A DNA stretch of 64,000 bases from Ampelomyces quisqualis. Its lineage: Eukaryota; Ascomycota; Dothideomycetes; Pleosporales; Phaeosphaeriaceae. Shown here piece after piece: positions 33,467 through 44,993 of this stretch. The stretch is from contig JAGTXZ010000010.1 in NCBI GenBank assembly GCA_018398575.1, forward strand, positions 1,612,001 through 1,676,000, written 5' to 3'. A program made the position numbers and the translations under genes. The notes under the pieces were generated by a model. The model worked only from the letters and a program-made list of their open reading frames with translations. It did not search any database and was not told the origin of the DNA. Within the stretch, counting starts at the first letter, position 1; each line of letters starts with the position of its first letter.

Positions 33467-35289
33467 ATGGGGAGACAGCACGTCTCGTCGCTCGCCCTAC
33501 TGCTTCCAGTGCTGGCAAGCACCGCCAATGCCGTCTCGGAGCCATCCAGGCCGCGAGGCGTGAGCCCGGAATGTACGCTGCCGTCGTCCGAGAGAGCTTC
33601 ACCGAGCTCCTGCCCCACGGCGTCTGTTGGATGCTGACCGAGCCAATTGCAGTTGCCAAGTACTACAAGAACTCGGAGACGTTCATGTGCGTCTCGAATC
33701 CCACAATCACCATCCCAGTCGCACAAGTGAACGACGACTACTGCGACTGCCCCGACGGCTCAGACGAACCCGGCACCGCTGCCTGCTCGAACCTGTCCCC
33801 GCTCTCTCCGCCTCAGCCTCGGCGGGGGCAAGCTGGGACCGTCAACGAAAGCCTCGCTCTCCCCGGCTTTTACTGCAAGAACAAGGGCCACGTGGCAAGC
33901 TACATTCCCTTCACCAACGTCAACGACGGCGTGTGCGACTACGAAGTATGCTGTGACGGGAGCGATGAATACGGCGGCGTCGGCGGCGTTCAGTGCGAGG
34001 ACCAGTGCGCGAAGATCGGCAAGGAGTGGAGAAAGCAGGACGAGGTCCGACAGAAGAGCTTGAATGCTGCGAGACAGCGACGAAAGGACCTGATCACCGA
34101 AGCGGCGCGCCTGCGGAAGGAGGTCGAAGACCGGATCCAGACGCTCCGGGCACAGATCGAGGGACAGGCCCTAAAAGTAGAAGGGCTGGAGAAGAGCCTG
34201 GCCGAGATGGAGCGGGCCGAAAAGGGCAAGATGGTGAAGGGTGCAGGCAAAGGTGGCAAAATGACTGTCCTGTCGGGCCTGGCAAAGCTCAGGATCGAAG
34301 AACTCACAGAGAGCGTCGGGAGGCTCCGGACTGAGCGAGACGCGGCCAAGAGAAGGGTAGACGAGCTCGAGGCCATGCTCAGCCGCTTCAAGGAGGAGTA
34401 CAACCCCAACTTCAACGATGAAGGTGTTAAGCGCGCTGTCAAGGCATGGGAAGACTACGCGGCGCAGGACCGCCCTGGTCCCAGCGAAGCGCTTGACCGC
34501 GACCTGGACGACTTGATAAACCCAGACTCCGAAAGTGCCATCAAATGGGAAGACTTCGAGACCAACACCGACGAGTCTGACATAGAAGTTCGTAAGTCGT
34601 GCCATCAGTTCCACCCTGTTCTCCTCTGACACAATGCAGTCTACAGGTTCGAAGAGTACCTCCCTGCCCCTGTGCGCGACTGGGTCGACTCAAAACTCCG
34701 CCATCTTCGCGTTGTGCTCATCGAGAACGGCATCCTCGCCGATCAGAGCACCGGCGACGCACCCGAGTCCAAAGTCGTCACTGACGCAAGGTCTCAGCTC
34801 GACGGCGCGAAACGCGAACTCGAAGACGACAAGTCCGAGCTCACAAAGCACGAGGAAGATCTCACCAAGGACTACGGACCAGACTCCGTCTTCCGCTCTC
34901 TCAAGGACATTTGTGTCGAGCAAGACAGCGGCGAATACACGTACGAGCACTGCTTCCTTAAGAGCACGACCCAGAAACCCAAGAAGGGAGGCGGCCACAC
35001 CGCTATGGGCAACTTTGTGCACATCACTAGCGTTACTGTGGACGAAGACCTCCCAGCTGACGGCAAGGGCTTGGGGTCCGGCGAGCGCATTGCGCTCAAG
35101 TACGAGAATGGTCAGCACTGCTGGAACGGGCCGAATCGGAGCACGCTGGTCGTGCTTGCATGCGCCGAGAAGGACGAAATCTGGAAGATTGTCGAACAGG
35201 AAAAGTGTGTGTATAGGATGGAGGTGGGTACACCTGCGGTGTGCGGCGTCGAAGTGCAGAAGCAGGTTCCCGAGCACAACGAGTTGTAA
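33467..35289 (+). CDS. gtb1: Glucosidase II beta subunit (PRKCSH/Gtb1-like)
   Basis: Exons 33467-33572, 33653-34591 and 34640-35289 (introns 80 and 48 bp) give 564 residues. The signal peptide (SLALLLPVLASTANA) is followed by the family hallmark RPRGVSPEFAKYYK, formed across the first splice junction, then two LDL-receptor-A-like Cys modules (DDYCDCPDGSDEPGT and NDGVCDYEVCCDGSDEYGG), a long charged coiled coil (about residues 180-330), and a C-terminal MRH mannose-binding domain starting near YTYEHCFLK. The beta subunit holds and targets glucosidase II, which trims glucose from N-glycans in the ER. The C-terminus is HNEL, an HDEL-like variant that would serve as ER retrieval signal. A longer plus-strand frame beginning at 33367 reads through the first intron and is not the real start. 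Confidence 0.94.
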
Positions 35290-35573
35290 AGTACGCAATT
35301 TGATTGTTGGTTGCAGTTTGGCAGTTCTGCCAAAGTACAATTTAAAATATGTAGAAGATGTACTTTTGAACATCGTGTGCAGGCAATATCAACTGTACGG
35401 CTTCAAGCAACCAGTTGCACGCTCCTTGATTCAATTACTAGCTGGGGAGCTCGTTGGTGGACCACTATGCGTAATGTCCTAAGCATGAATACATTTTAGA
35501 TCGTCTACAACACTATGATTGGGGTTTCTCGAGCGCTGACACATCTAAAACAGAGCAGGGAAAGCACACCATT

Positions 35574-36917
35574 CTACCACAAGCCCTTGATCTGTGATAC
35601 CCGCTGCGTTGGATCAAATACTTCCCTGCTCTCTCCCGTATTCGTCCTTGACGCGCTTCCACTATCCCGGAACGTTGGGAACACAGAGGCATCGTGGTCT
35701 GCACTTGCATCCCATCCCAAAGTCTCTTCCTTCTCATAATCGAGAGGCGCCCACGCCGAGTCTTCTTCCTCGGGGTCTGGTACAAACAGACTCTCGGGGT
35801 CTTGTGGCACCGCGGGCTGTCGCGAGGCTGGTTTGCCGAGGCGTGTGGAGCCTTCCCGTCGAGATTTGGGATCGATGGGCGGTGGCATATCTGAGCGCAC
35901 ACTCTGGGTGTCGACTCTCTCTGCGTTTGTGGATGGAGCGCCGGAGTTCTGGCGGCTACTGAGCGTCTGTGGTGCAGGTGTTGGCGTAGATGGGGCGCCA
36001 CTATAGTCGCCGGAGGTCATGAGGGTGAACTCGGAGATCAGGCCGTCGCAACCATAGCTGAACTGGAGTGGTCGTGTGGGCTGCGAATAGAATGCTTTGA
36101 GATCTGTTTTGAGCGTATCGGCATGAACGACTATGGACTTGAAGTCCTTGACGTTGATGATGATGTGTAGGCCGGCCTGGACACTGAACTCTTCAAAATC
36201 GGATGTGTTGACTGCGACTGCAGTCACGAGCGGATGTTTCAAAATCTCCTTTCCGTTCGTGACCTTCTCGGTGTAGCTTTTGAAGACACATCGCCCATCC
36301 TCTCCAGCAAAAATGTCAAGCATCTCGGTTTTCCTGCCAAAATACTCAATGTACTCTTTCACGGCGCCAGAGTGCAAGCTCCAACTATTTTTCGCGACGG
36401 TGCGGTCGAAAAGAGCGTGCATAACGTCACAGGCCTCGTAGGTCAGCTTGTACGTCTTGATGACACCCTGGTTGCACACCATCTTCACGATAAATCGGCA
36501 TTGCGCTTCGTTCTCTCGGTCTTGTACACTAACTTCACAGCGATCAATGGCACCGTCTCGTCCCAATGGATCATACAGTCGACCTTTGAAGACGGATAGT
36601 AAAGCCTTCGTCCACATACTGCACGTGAATCGGCCGTCCGGTCCACCATGGCTCGGTATACACTCATATTCGGCGAAAAATTGTTTGCTGCTAAGGGTGA
36701 TTGCGGCGTATGCTGATTTCGAGGTGTTGAGTGCGGTGAATGTGAACTATCATGACATGAATGAGATGCCTGGACGGCGAAAAGAGAAACGGCTTGACCC
36801 TACCTTTTCACGTGTCGCTTCAATTGCTACTGTGTCGCTGAACTTGCCGAGACATACCAGCAGATCATGTACCTTTGAGGCCGCCTCTGGCGTCAATGTG
36901 AAATTGAGGACCACCAT
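35574..36917 (-). CDS. rad9: Rad9, subunit of the 9-1-1 checkpoint clamp
   Basis: Exons 36917-36804 and 36746-35574 with a 57-bp intron give 428 residues. The start MVVLNFTLTPEAASKVHDLL and, after the splice, FTFTALNTSKSAYAAITLSS followed by FFAEYEC match the PCNA-like Rad9 domain, which fills about residues 1-275 (further segments: CRFIVKMVCNQGVIKTYKLT, DFEEFSVQAGLHIIINVKDF, PLQFSYGCDGLISEFTLMTS). The remaining 150 residues are a disordered Ser/Pro-rich tail with several SP/TP and SQ-type sites (TLSSRQ, DTQSVRS, TQRVSQ), as expected for the checkpoint-kinase-phosphorylated tail. Rad9 forms a ring with Rad1 and Hus1 and is loaded at damaged DNA. The gene converges with gtb1. Confidence 0.92.
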
Positions 36918-37114
36918 GTTCGACCCTTTTCATGCGCCGCATAGTGGTGGCGGCTTGATAGTTGTGACGGTTTCGGACACTGCGCCCCCCCACTAGCGCG
37001 CTCAACGCGTCGACGTCATGCAGGGTCCAGGCAATGCCTCTGCATTACTCCGTACAAAGTCAAGACTCAAGACTCAAAAACTTCTAATTGTGCATTGGGT
37101 ATTGGAAACGCGAC

Positions 37115-39078
37115 ATGGCGCCGCCATCCTTACCAGACGACGTTTTACATGTTCTCTGCGAGGAGCTTGCAAGTCAGGACCAGTTTGACACGTTGTTCGC
37201 CTGTGCGTGCGCAAGTCGAGTTCTTGCGGTGCCTGCTTTGACTTATCTATATCGGTACTTCACGCCAAATGTCTTTAAAATCAAAGTCACTGATGTCTTC
37301 TACAGATCGCATCACTCGGCACCGGTTCGTGGTGGCGGAGAGGACCTGTATAGCCTAGCGCCGGCCACGAGACAACTGACTATTCAACGCTGGTCTATTC
37401 TCTGGAGGTCCATCATTGCGTCGGCTCTCAATGCTACACTATTCCCATATTGCCGATACATCAAGAACCTCGAGTTCCGCGATCTTGCGAACTTGCTAGA
37501 TGAAGATGTGTTCAGAAACAAGGTCTTCAAGTATGTGGCTCCTCTAGTTATTTATTGGGGACAACCAATAATGGTTTTCAGACAGTTCTTCTCGGGGCCT
37601 CTCCAGAGGTTCGAAAAAACCGAGACATTTACGACTATCAGAGGCAAGAAGCTCACCCGACTCCGAAACTCGGAGATTATCGACGGTGAGTTCCGGAGCT
37701 CGAATCAAACTTCAAAAAGTCACTAATATCACTTTTCTTGCTTTCTTAGCTATTGGGGAAGGTATGAGCATCACCTACTCACTCAAGGGCTCCATGCTAA
37801 CTATGCATAGTGGTTACGCAGCACACGCCGACACTTGAACTCATAAGCGGCGAGCGTAAGTACTTGAAATTTCTATCTCGTTTTCAGATGAACCTAAATT
37901 CCCAACAGTGTTCCCAAGTGCTATAGTCCGATGGACGCCTCGCTTGCCTCGCCTGCAGACGCTCGAGCTGTACGATGGCAAGCCACTGGAGGACGAGCTG
38001 GTACATGCCTCCATTCATGAACACTGTCCCCAATTCAACTCGCTTATGATATACACGTGGATGTCCGAGAGCAGTGACCACAGGTTTGCAAAGTTCCTCG
38101 CTACCATACGACCAAACTCATTGAAGCAACTCCATACGATCAGCGACATCCGCGCTGGTGCTGAAACTTTTCTTGCCCTAAACCAGCACGGCGAGTCACT
38201 CGAAGATCTCAGATTGTGCATCTCAAACGACTCGGCCCCATTCTTAAACCTACTGGGAGGATGCACTTCACTCAAGTACCTACGTATTGAAGATTACCAC
38301 GGACAAATCGACCTCGAGGCAACCCAGCACGATGTCTTCCTCGAAGTTGTCGCCTGGTTGAAGAAGTGCAAAAATCTCCAGCAGCTGATATTTCCCAAAC
38401 TTCAATCTGGTGCAGCCATCGCTACTCCAATCCTCTTAGAGCATGGCACTCGGCTGACCCACCTTGAAATGGATAATTATATCCTCAAGGACCACAAGAA
38501 ATTCCATCAAGCACTCGTGCACCAGCAGTCTTCCTTGAAATATCTCTCGCTGAGTGGAGAAACCGACGGCATGTTTCGGGACGACCTCGACACGTTGGTA
38601 GAATCGCTGCGGCAACTACATGAACTGCGAGATCTCAAACTCCTCCTGCCAGAGATACTGAAGGACGAGCATCTTTCTGCCATCATAAGCAGCTTAGGTC
38701 AGCTAGAGGATCTCTACATGAGCGGGCTAGAGCTCAACGATGTTCTTCTAGAAAGCGTTAGCAGTCTACCGAACCTGCGGAGCGTCACGCTCTCCGGGAT
38801 TTCAAAGTTTACTACAGATGCGCTGCTTGACTTTATCGCGCGGCTTGGTCCCGGAAACACGGGCATTCGCGTTACGATCGACATGGCAGACCCTGATACA
38901 ATGCTGTCGGAAGAGAGCGTCAATGTCATTAGGGACTGCTTGGTGGAAAAGACGGGTGGCACCTTGGAATACATGGCACTACGAGGTAAGAGGAAACACA
39001 AGCTTTCTATTTTCATTGGAAGCTAGTTGATCTGACGCAGATCCAAACATTTCCGAGTTCGAAGGAGACTCTGATTGA
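37115..39078 (+). CDS. F-box/LRR-type protein with a 12-bp microexon
   Basis: Six exons are inferred: 37115-37530, 37582-37685, 37750-37761, 37811-37855, 37909-38985 and 39041-39078; the joined frame gives 563 residues. The F-box is at the N-terminus (SLPDDVLHVLCEELASQDQF DTLFACACASR, split here for length), after which come leucine-rich repeats (LEFRDLANLL, LQTLELYDGKPLED, SLKYLRIEDY, LTHLEMDNYI, LSLSGETDGM, LRSVTLSGIS). The third exon is only 12 bp; it and the following 45-bp exon are supported because the joined reading EIIDAIGEVVTQHTPTLELI is the one expected for this fungal family. The first intron (51 bp) has no in-frame stop. F-box proteins bind Skp1 and recruit substrates to SCF ubiquitin ligases; the target is unknown. 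It is divergent from rad9, only 197 bp apart. Confidence 0.82.
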
Positions 39079-39432
39079 CCGAGCGTGAGCCCTGTGTATA
39101 TTTTCAACGATTGTGACTACGACCTAAAGTTCTCCAGAGGGTGATTTGGACGCCGTGGCGAACACTCTCTTGAGCCTCGCGACGCGTGTGCTGCAACGCT
39201 CAAAACTTTGTTTTGCGCAGTGGGATGGACAAAATGCTGTGTACTGGGGCAGGCGATCAAGTCGCAAGCGCGTAGCTTTACACGCGATTGGTATCGGAAT
39301 TTCGACAATTGGTCACAGGCCAATGACGTGGGGCTCGCCTCCTTCCGGGTGGCGGGGCTATAGAAATGCTACTTTATCAATCCTGTCTGTCTAGGCCGGA
39401 TCCTGCACTGATACATTCTCCTATGATTGATC
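39079..39432. other. Intergenic region upstream of thi20
   Basis: About 350 bp between two plus-strand genes. It should contain the thi20-like promoter. A thiamin-pyrophosphate riboswitch could be expected near a thiamin gene in fungi, but I cannot make out its conserved sequence here or in the first intron. Confidence 0.5.
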
Positions 39433-41350
39433 ATGGCAGCAAAGCGAATCCTGGCAATCGCTGGCTCTGACAGCTCGGGTGGGGCGTACGCATACACACT
39501 TCGCACACCACCAGGGTGTATACCAACAACTAACGCTCGTACCACAGGGGTCTAGAGGCAGATCAAAAAGTCATTGCCGCACATGGGTGCTATGCAATGA
39601 CTGCAACCACTGCTCTGACGGCGCAAAACACTCTCGGTGTGCAGGATGTTCACCACACCCCCCCACAATTCTTGCGAAAGCAGATCGATGCCGTTTGTGA
39701 AGATATCGGTGTTGACGTAGTCAAGACCGGTATGATTCGTATGCTTTGGAAATAGATGCGCTAAGTAGTTGCAGGTATGCTTGCATCTGCCGAGTCAATC
39801 GAGGTCGTGGCCGACGCGTTCCGGAGACATGATATAACGACCAATGTAGTGGATCCTGTATGATACCCCATGGTACTGCCGTTTCTAAATTGGCATATTC
39901 TCTCCATAGAGTCAAAATACTGACATAGGCGTAGGTCATGGTATCAACATCTGGCTCACAGCTTCTTGCGCCAGCGGCAATCTCTACACTCATCAACCGT
40001 CTCCTCCCGCTCACGACCATACTGACTCCAAACCTGCCCGAAGCAAAACTCCTTCTCGAGACAGCAGGTGTAGAGGGTAAAGACCCTGAGACAGTCGCAG
40101 AGATCGTCGCTATGGCGCACAAAATTCACTGTTTGGGGCCTCGATGGGTTCTGCTGAAGGGCGGGCACCTGCCACTGACGCGAGAAAAAGTAGTTAGCAA
40201 ACTGGAAAGCGACAGGGAAATTGTGTTGAATGTGCTGGTCGGAGAAGGAGGAATGTCTCTAATAGAAAACAAGTTCCTTGAGAGCAACAATACACATGGA
40301 ACCGGATGCTCGCTTGCATGTAAGTCATCTTTTGGTATTGCATCTTACAAGATCTGACTGCTATAAGCTGCGATTGCATGCAATCTTGCATTGGGGATGA
40401 GTATGGTTCAGGCCGTTAGGAAGGCGAATCAATACATCGAAGCCGGCATCCAGACGAGTGTGAGTTTGGGGAGAGGGAGCGGACCCATCAACCATTTTCA
40501 TTCTACTTACACACTGCCCTTCACGCCGTAAGGATTGCTCAATTTTGTAACTGGATCAGCCGACTAATTACGCCAGTGGTGGCTTCATCAAGTACCTTCT
40601 TGACAGAAACGACATTCAGACGCCATGGAAACAGTACACTGAGCACGATTTTGTCCAGCGCATGGGCGATGGCACACTGCCACTGGAGAATTTCAAGTAC
40701 TACATGATACAAGATTATCTCTTTCTCGTACAGTTTGCGAGGGCAACTGCACTTGCAGCCTATAAGTCTAGTTCGCTCAATGACATTGGGCGGTCGGTCC
40801 AGCAGGTCGTCACCTTGCAGAAGGAGATACAGCTGCACATCAACTTTTGTAAGGAGTATGGAATTGAGGAAGCAGATATCATTGGGCAAGAAGAAGACCA
40901 AGGTAGTACCAGTACAGTGCTATCGTCGCGCGATCTACAGTTGACCATGATGTAGCAACCACGGCATATACGCGCTACGTGCTCGACATCGGTCAATCTC
41001 AAGACTGGCTCGCGCTACAGGTAGCCCTGCTACCTTGTCTGATCGGCTATGGCATGATTGCCAGGCGACTGTATGAGGACCCCAAAACTGTAAGGAACGG
41101 CAGCAGTTACTGGGAATGGATTGTACAATATGTTGGGCAGGATTACTTGGACGCCATGTCGAGAGGCTCAGACTTGATTGAGGAACATGCAGGCAAGCAA
41201 TCAGTGTCAAGGGTCGAGGAGCTTGCTCAGATATTTATCCATGCGACAAACGTGAGTTTCATTAGCCGCCGCGGTTCCTTGGCTAATTGACCACAGATGG
41301 AAAGGGGTTTCTGGGACATGGGCCTGCAGAATCGCGCCGTGTTTACATGA
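39433..41350 (+). CDS. thi20: Thi20-like HMP/HMP-P kinase fused to TenA (thiaminase II) domain
   Basis: Eight exons are inferred: 39433-39485, 39548-39729, 39775-39857, 39935-40319, 40368-40527, 40577-40902, 40956-41251 and 41297-41350, giving 512 residues. The N-terminal half is a ThiD-type kinase: ILAIAGSDSSGGAGLEADQK, YAMTATTALTAQNTLGVQ, DVVKTGMLASAES, VVDPVMVSTSG, LTPNLPEAKLLL, and the anion-hole motif NTHGTGCSLASA. The linker GSGPINHFHSTYTLPF leads into a TenA domain (KYYMIQDYLFLVQFARA, and LLPCLIGYGMIA with the expected active-site Cys; ending MERGFWDMG). Yeast Thi20 phosphorylates hydroxymethylpyrimidine twice and its TenA part degrades or salvages thiamin. All kinase motifs are present. 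The exon map rests on splice consensus and continuous family match. Confidence 0.93.
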
Positions 41351-41749
41351 GACATAGCAGAGATGCGATATACATAGAGACCAGGCCAACTCAGAAGCCA
41401 AACGTTCAGTACACATGTCGTTCGCCGATAATAGGCAGGTCTGACGACGGCCGTGGCGAATCACACGTGATGATAAGGCAGAAACTGCATGGTACGCTCT
41501 AGCGCCATGCCAAGGCCAACAAATTTGTCCAAGTGCGACGGGCGACGACCTGTTTCGCCGCTTCCTCCTTCTCTCACAACACCCATCCCACCTTGAACTT
41601 CTTGTGCTTTTCATTACTGCACAACACGCGACACTTTTCAGTCGCTTCTCTGCATCTTCCACACTCCAGCAGTTGCAGCTTTCTCGCTCAGACGCTTTCT
41701 CTCTCTCGTCAGCTTCTTTGACCCGGTCTCCACCGCAAGCACTCACGTC
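41351..41749. promoter_or_regulatory. Promoter and CT-rich leader of dbp2
   Basis: A 400-bp gap between thi20 and dbp2. From about 41570 to 41740 the plus strand is pyrimidine-rich (CTTCCTCC, TCTCTCTCGTCAG), typical of the transcription start region of highly expressed fungal genes. No open frame of interest. Confidence 0.5.
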
Positions 41750-44354
41750 ATGTCCTACGGCGGCGGATACGGCGGCGGTCGTGATGGCGGCAGCCGTGGT
41801 GGCGGACTCTCGAACGGGTACGAACGCAGCAACGCAGGAAGCGGAGCGTACAACAATTACGACTACTCAAGCCAACACACATCGTACGGGTAGGACGATA
41901 TCCCCCTCAACACGGGAAAGGCATCAGTGGCGTGGTTCTTGGATGCCCCGTGCTCTCTGCTATCTCTTTGCTTATCCACGTTCTACGCGCAGACTGAGTT
42001 CGACGGCCGCGCTTGCTTCACTTGCTGTCGTAGGTCAAGCGGGCGGCCACGTACTTCCTGCACTTGCGTAGAATCCCCTTCATTTCACCCCCTTTCAACA
42101 TGAGCGCAGCTAACATCTTTGCAGTGGCGGCGGCGGCTACGGTGGTGGTGGCGGCTACTCTGGCGGCGGAGGTGGTGGCTACGGAGGAGGCGGTTATGGC
42201 GGAGGCGGATTCGGTGGTCGCGACGGCGGCGACCGGATGTCCGCGCTCGGCCAGGGCCTCAAGACGCAAACCTGGGGTAGGCATGCTCGCTTCTTCTGCC
42301 CCTGATGTCACAACTAACATCATCATAGATCTCGACACGATGCCAAAGTTTGAGAAGTCCTTCTACAAGGAGGATCCTGCAGTCGCTGCACGCACACCGG
42401 CCGAAGTCGACGAGTTCCGCAAACAGCAACAAATGACCGTCAAGGGCACCAACATCCCCAAGCCCGTCACAACTTTCGATGAAGCTGGTTTCCCCACCTA
42501 TGTCATGAGTGAAGTTAAGGCACAGGGTTTCGATAAGCCTACGGCTATTCAGTCCCAAGGCTGGCCTATGGCCCTCTCTGGTCGCGATGTTGTCGGTGTC
42601 GCCGAGACTGGTTCTGGAAAGACGCTCACGTACTGTCTTCCCGCCATTGTTCACATCAACGCCCAGCCTCTGCTCGCTCCCGGCGACGGTCCCATCGTCC
42701 TCATCCTCGCACCCACTCGTGAGTTGGCTGTACAAATCCAGCAAGAAATCAGCAAATTCGGGAAATCCTCGCGCATCCGAAACACCTGCGTGTATGGCGG
42801 TGTGCCCAAGGGCCCTCAAATCCGAGATCTCGCTCGCGGTGTTGAAGTCTGCATCGCAACACCAGGCCGTCTCATCGACATGCTCGAGGCCGGAAAGACG
42901 AATCTGCGCCGTATCACCTACCTAGTTCTCGACGAGGCTGACCGCATGCTTGACATGGGTTTCGAGCCTCAAATCCGCAAAATCATTGGTCAGATTCGCC
43001 CCGATCGTCAGACTTGCATGTGGTCGGCTACATGGCCCAAAGAGGTTCGACAGCTGGCTGCCGATTACCAGAACGACTGGATTCAGGTCAACATCGGATC
43101 CATGGACCTTTCCGCCAACCACCGCATTCAGCAGATTGTTGAGGTCGTCTCGGAATTCGAGAAGCGTGACAGGATGGCCAAGCACCTTGAGCAAATCATG
43201 GACGACAAGGCCAACAAGGTTTTGATCTTCACAGGAACCAAGCGTGTTGCCGATGAGATTACCCGATTCCTCCGCCAGGATGGATGGCCGGCGCTATGTG
43301 AGTATAGGCCGACCTTGAGCTCATGGAAGATGCTGACGATCCCCCAGCCATTCACGGCGACAAGCAGCAAAACGAGCGCGATTGGGTCTTGAACGAGTTC
43401 AAGACTGGCAAGAGCCCCATCATGGTCGCTACTGACGTAGCCTCCCGTGGTATTGGTATGGTTACAGATCCCCTCCCCTCCCCCATCCTCCCCCAATATT
43501 GTTATGCGTGAACTGCCATTGTGCTTTGCTAGGTCGTCTTGTGCGCTCGCTCTTATCGCTTCCATGACATCGTCCAGGGCTTTTAGTCTTTCTCGCATCT
43601 GATTACCAGGAATCCTTGGGCATAACAGCGATGTTTCGCTCTATGCCACCTCTTGTTTCAGGTATCACTCCGGTATACTGTCGAAGCAAGCTGAGATATC
43701 TTGACTTCCACAAGTCCCAGTATCTATCAAGGGTTTCCGGACCAGGAGATTGCCATAGCCTACCCACTGGACTTGCATGCCATGACTATCGTCGTTAGCG
43801 CACACAGACGGAAGCATTATGCAACATACTGCAGCTTCACGCGATCATATTCGATCGTCGTTTTGATCACCATGTTGATTTGATGCTAACCTTTCTTTTT
43901 AAAGATGTCCGTAACATCACCCATGTGCTGAACTATGACTACCCGAATAACTCGGAAGACTATGTTCATCGCATTGGTCGTACTGGTCGTGCTGGTGCAT
44001 CCGGTACCGCCATCACCCTTTTCACAACTGAGAGTATGTATCACCCATCCTCAAAAGCAGAAGACTGTATGCTAATTCTTCTCAGACTCGAAACAAGCTC
44101 GTGACCTCGTCCAGATTCTCACAGAGTCCAAGCAGCAGATTGATCCTCGCCTTCATGAAATGGCCCGTTATGGCGGTGGCGGTGGTGGAGGTGGTCGCTG
44201 GGGAGGCGGTCGTGGTCGTGGCGGAGGGCGAGGTGGTGGTGGCGGTGGCCGCGGTAGTACGTACATGTAACTCCCCTCTTGTTATTACTATGCTGACAAT
44301 CCCTTAGGCTGGTCTGGAGGCAACAGTGACCCCATCCGCAACAGCCGATGGTGA
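41750..44354 (+). CDS. dbp2: DEAD-box RNA helicase Dbp2 (p68 family)
   Basis: Seven exons are inferred: 41750-41889, 42125-42276, 42329-43297, 43348-43455, 43905-44033, 44086-44256 and 44308-44354, giving 571 residues. The N-terminus is Gly/Tyr-rich (GGGYGGG repeats), followed by TWDLDTMPKFEKSFYKEDP, the Q motif, motif I AETGSGKT, Ia PTRELA, GG, TPGRLID, motif II DEAD, motif III SAT, IV LIFTGTK, V ATDVASRGIDV and VI HRIGRTGRAG. The C-terminus is RGG-rich and ends SDPIRNSRW. Dbp2 works in ribosome biogenesis, mRNP assembly and nonsense-mediated decay. The 449-bp intron between exons 4 and 5 splits motif V right after SRGI, and the first intron is 235 bp; the rest are about 50 bp. Yeast DBP2 is known for a long regulatory intron, so autoregulation is plausible here. 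Confidence 0.96.
43456..43904 (+). other. Unusually long intron in dbp2
   Basis: GTATGG donor at 43456, a TGCTAAC branch site about 20 bp before the acceptor, a pyrimidine tract (CTTTCTTTTT) and an AAAG acceptor at 43904. At 449 bp it is several times longer than almost every other intron in the window. It contains small open frames with stops and no domain, so no nested protein gene is supported. Confidence 0.85.
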
Positions 44355-44940
44355 TCAACTGAATCACATATCTTACTCGACCTTCTCGAGAACTGGGACT
44401 GCAGCTCTGATATTGCCCACAGCATGTCACAGCTAGGCTCACCTGGTTCCCTTCGTTATTCTATCACAGCGTCGTTTCTCATCGTGATCAGGATCGAATT
44501 ACGCGCATGCCCGATCGAGGCTGGGCTCACTATGCAAGTTATGGAGGTTGACGGTGGCATTGACTTTCAGCATTCTAGACTGGTATCTCCTTGGCGGCAT
44601 CACGAGTGGCCTTTTCTCTTTTAACTGGCTTGTCGCTCTGCATATGAGCTCTGGCTAGTCTGCATGCCGGCGCTGATGGCGTTGACCTCTAAAAGATCCT
44701 TCTACATAATACCAATATAGATTACTTTTCTTTGAGCATTCGTGGCTCTGGAAAACTTATGTTTGTCCGTTATGTATTACTCTATGGTATTTGTTCTTTT
44801 ACACACATGTGAAGCTGGTAAGGACATGTATGAAAATCCGTTCCTGGCTGTATGGCTTCAGAGTCTTTGTTGAATTACAGGGTGCACAATCTCAGGAGTC
44901 GCGAGCTCATCTGGTGTCGAAATTAGCTGCATCGATCTGT

Positions 44941-44993
44941 CTTACCCGTCGTCTTTACCCGTCGTCCTTGCCCGTCGTCCTTCCCCGTCATCT
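44941..44993. repeat. Short tandem repeat, CTT-N-CCCGTCGT units
   Basis: About four imperfect copies of a 12-13 bp unit (CTTACCCGTCGT, CTTTACCCGTCGT, CCTTGCCCGTCGT, CCTTCCCCGTCAT) in the 3' flank of dbp2. A minisatellite that could vary between strains. Confidence 0.85.

Noticed and set aside
43616..43883. Small open frames inside the long dbp2 intron
   Set aside because: Too short, no motifs, and the flanking splice signals are strong.
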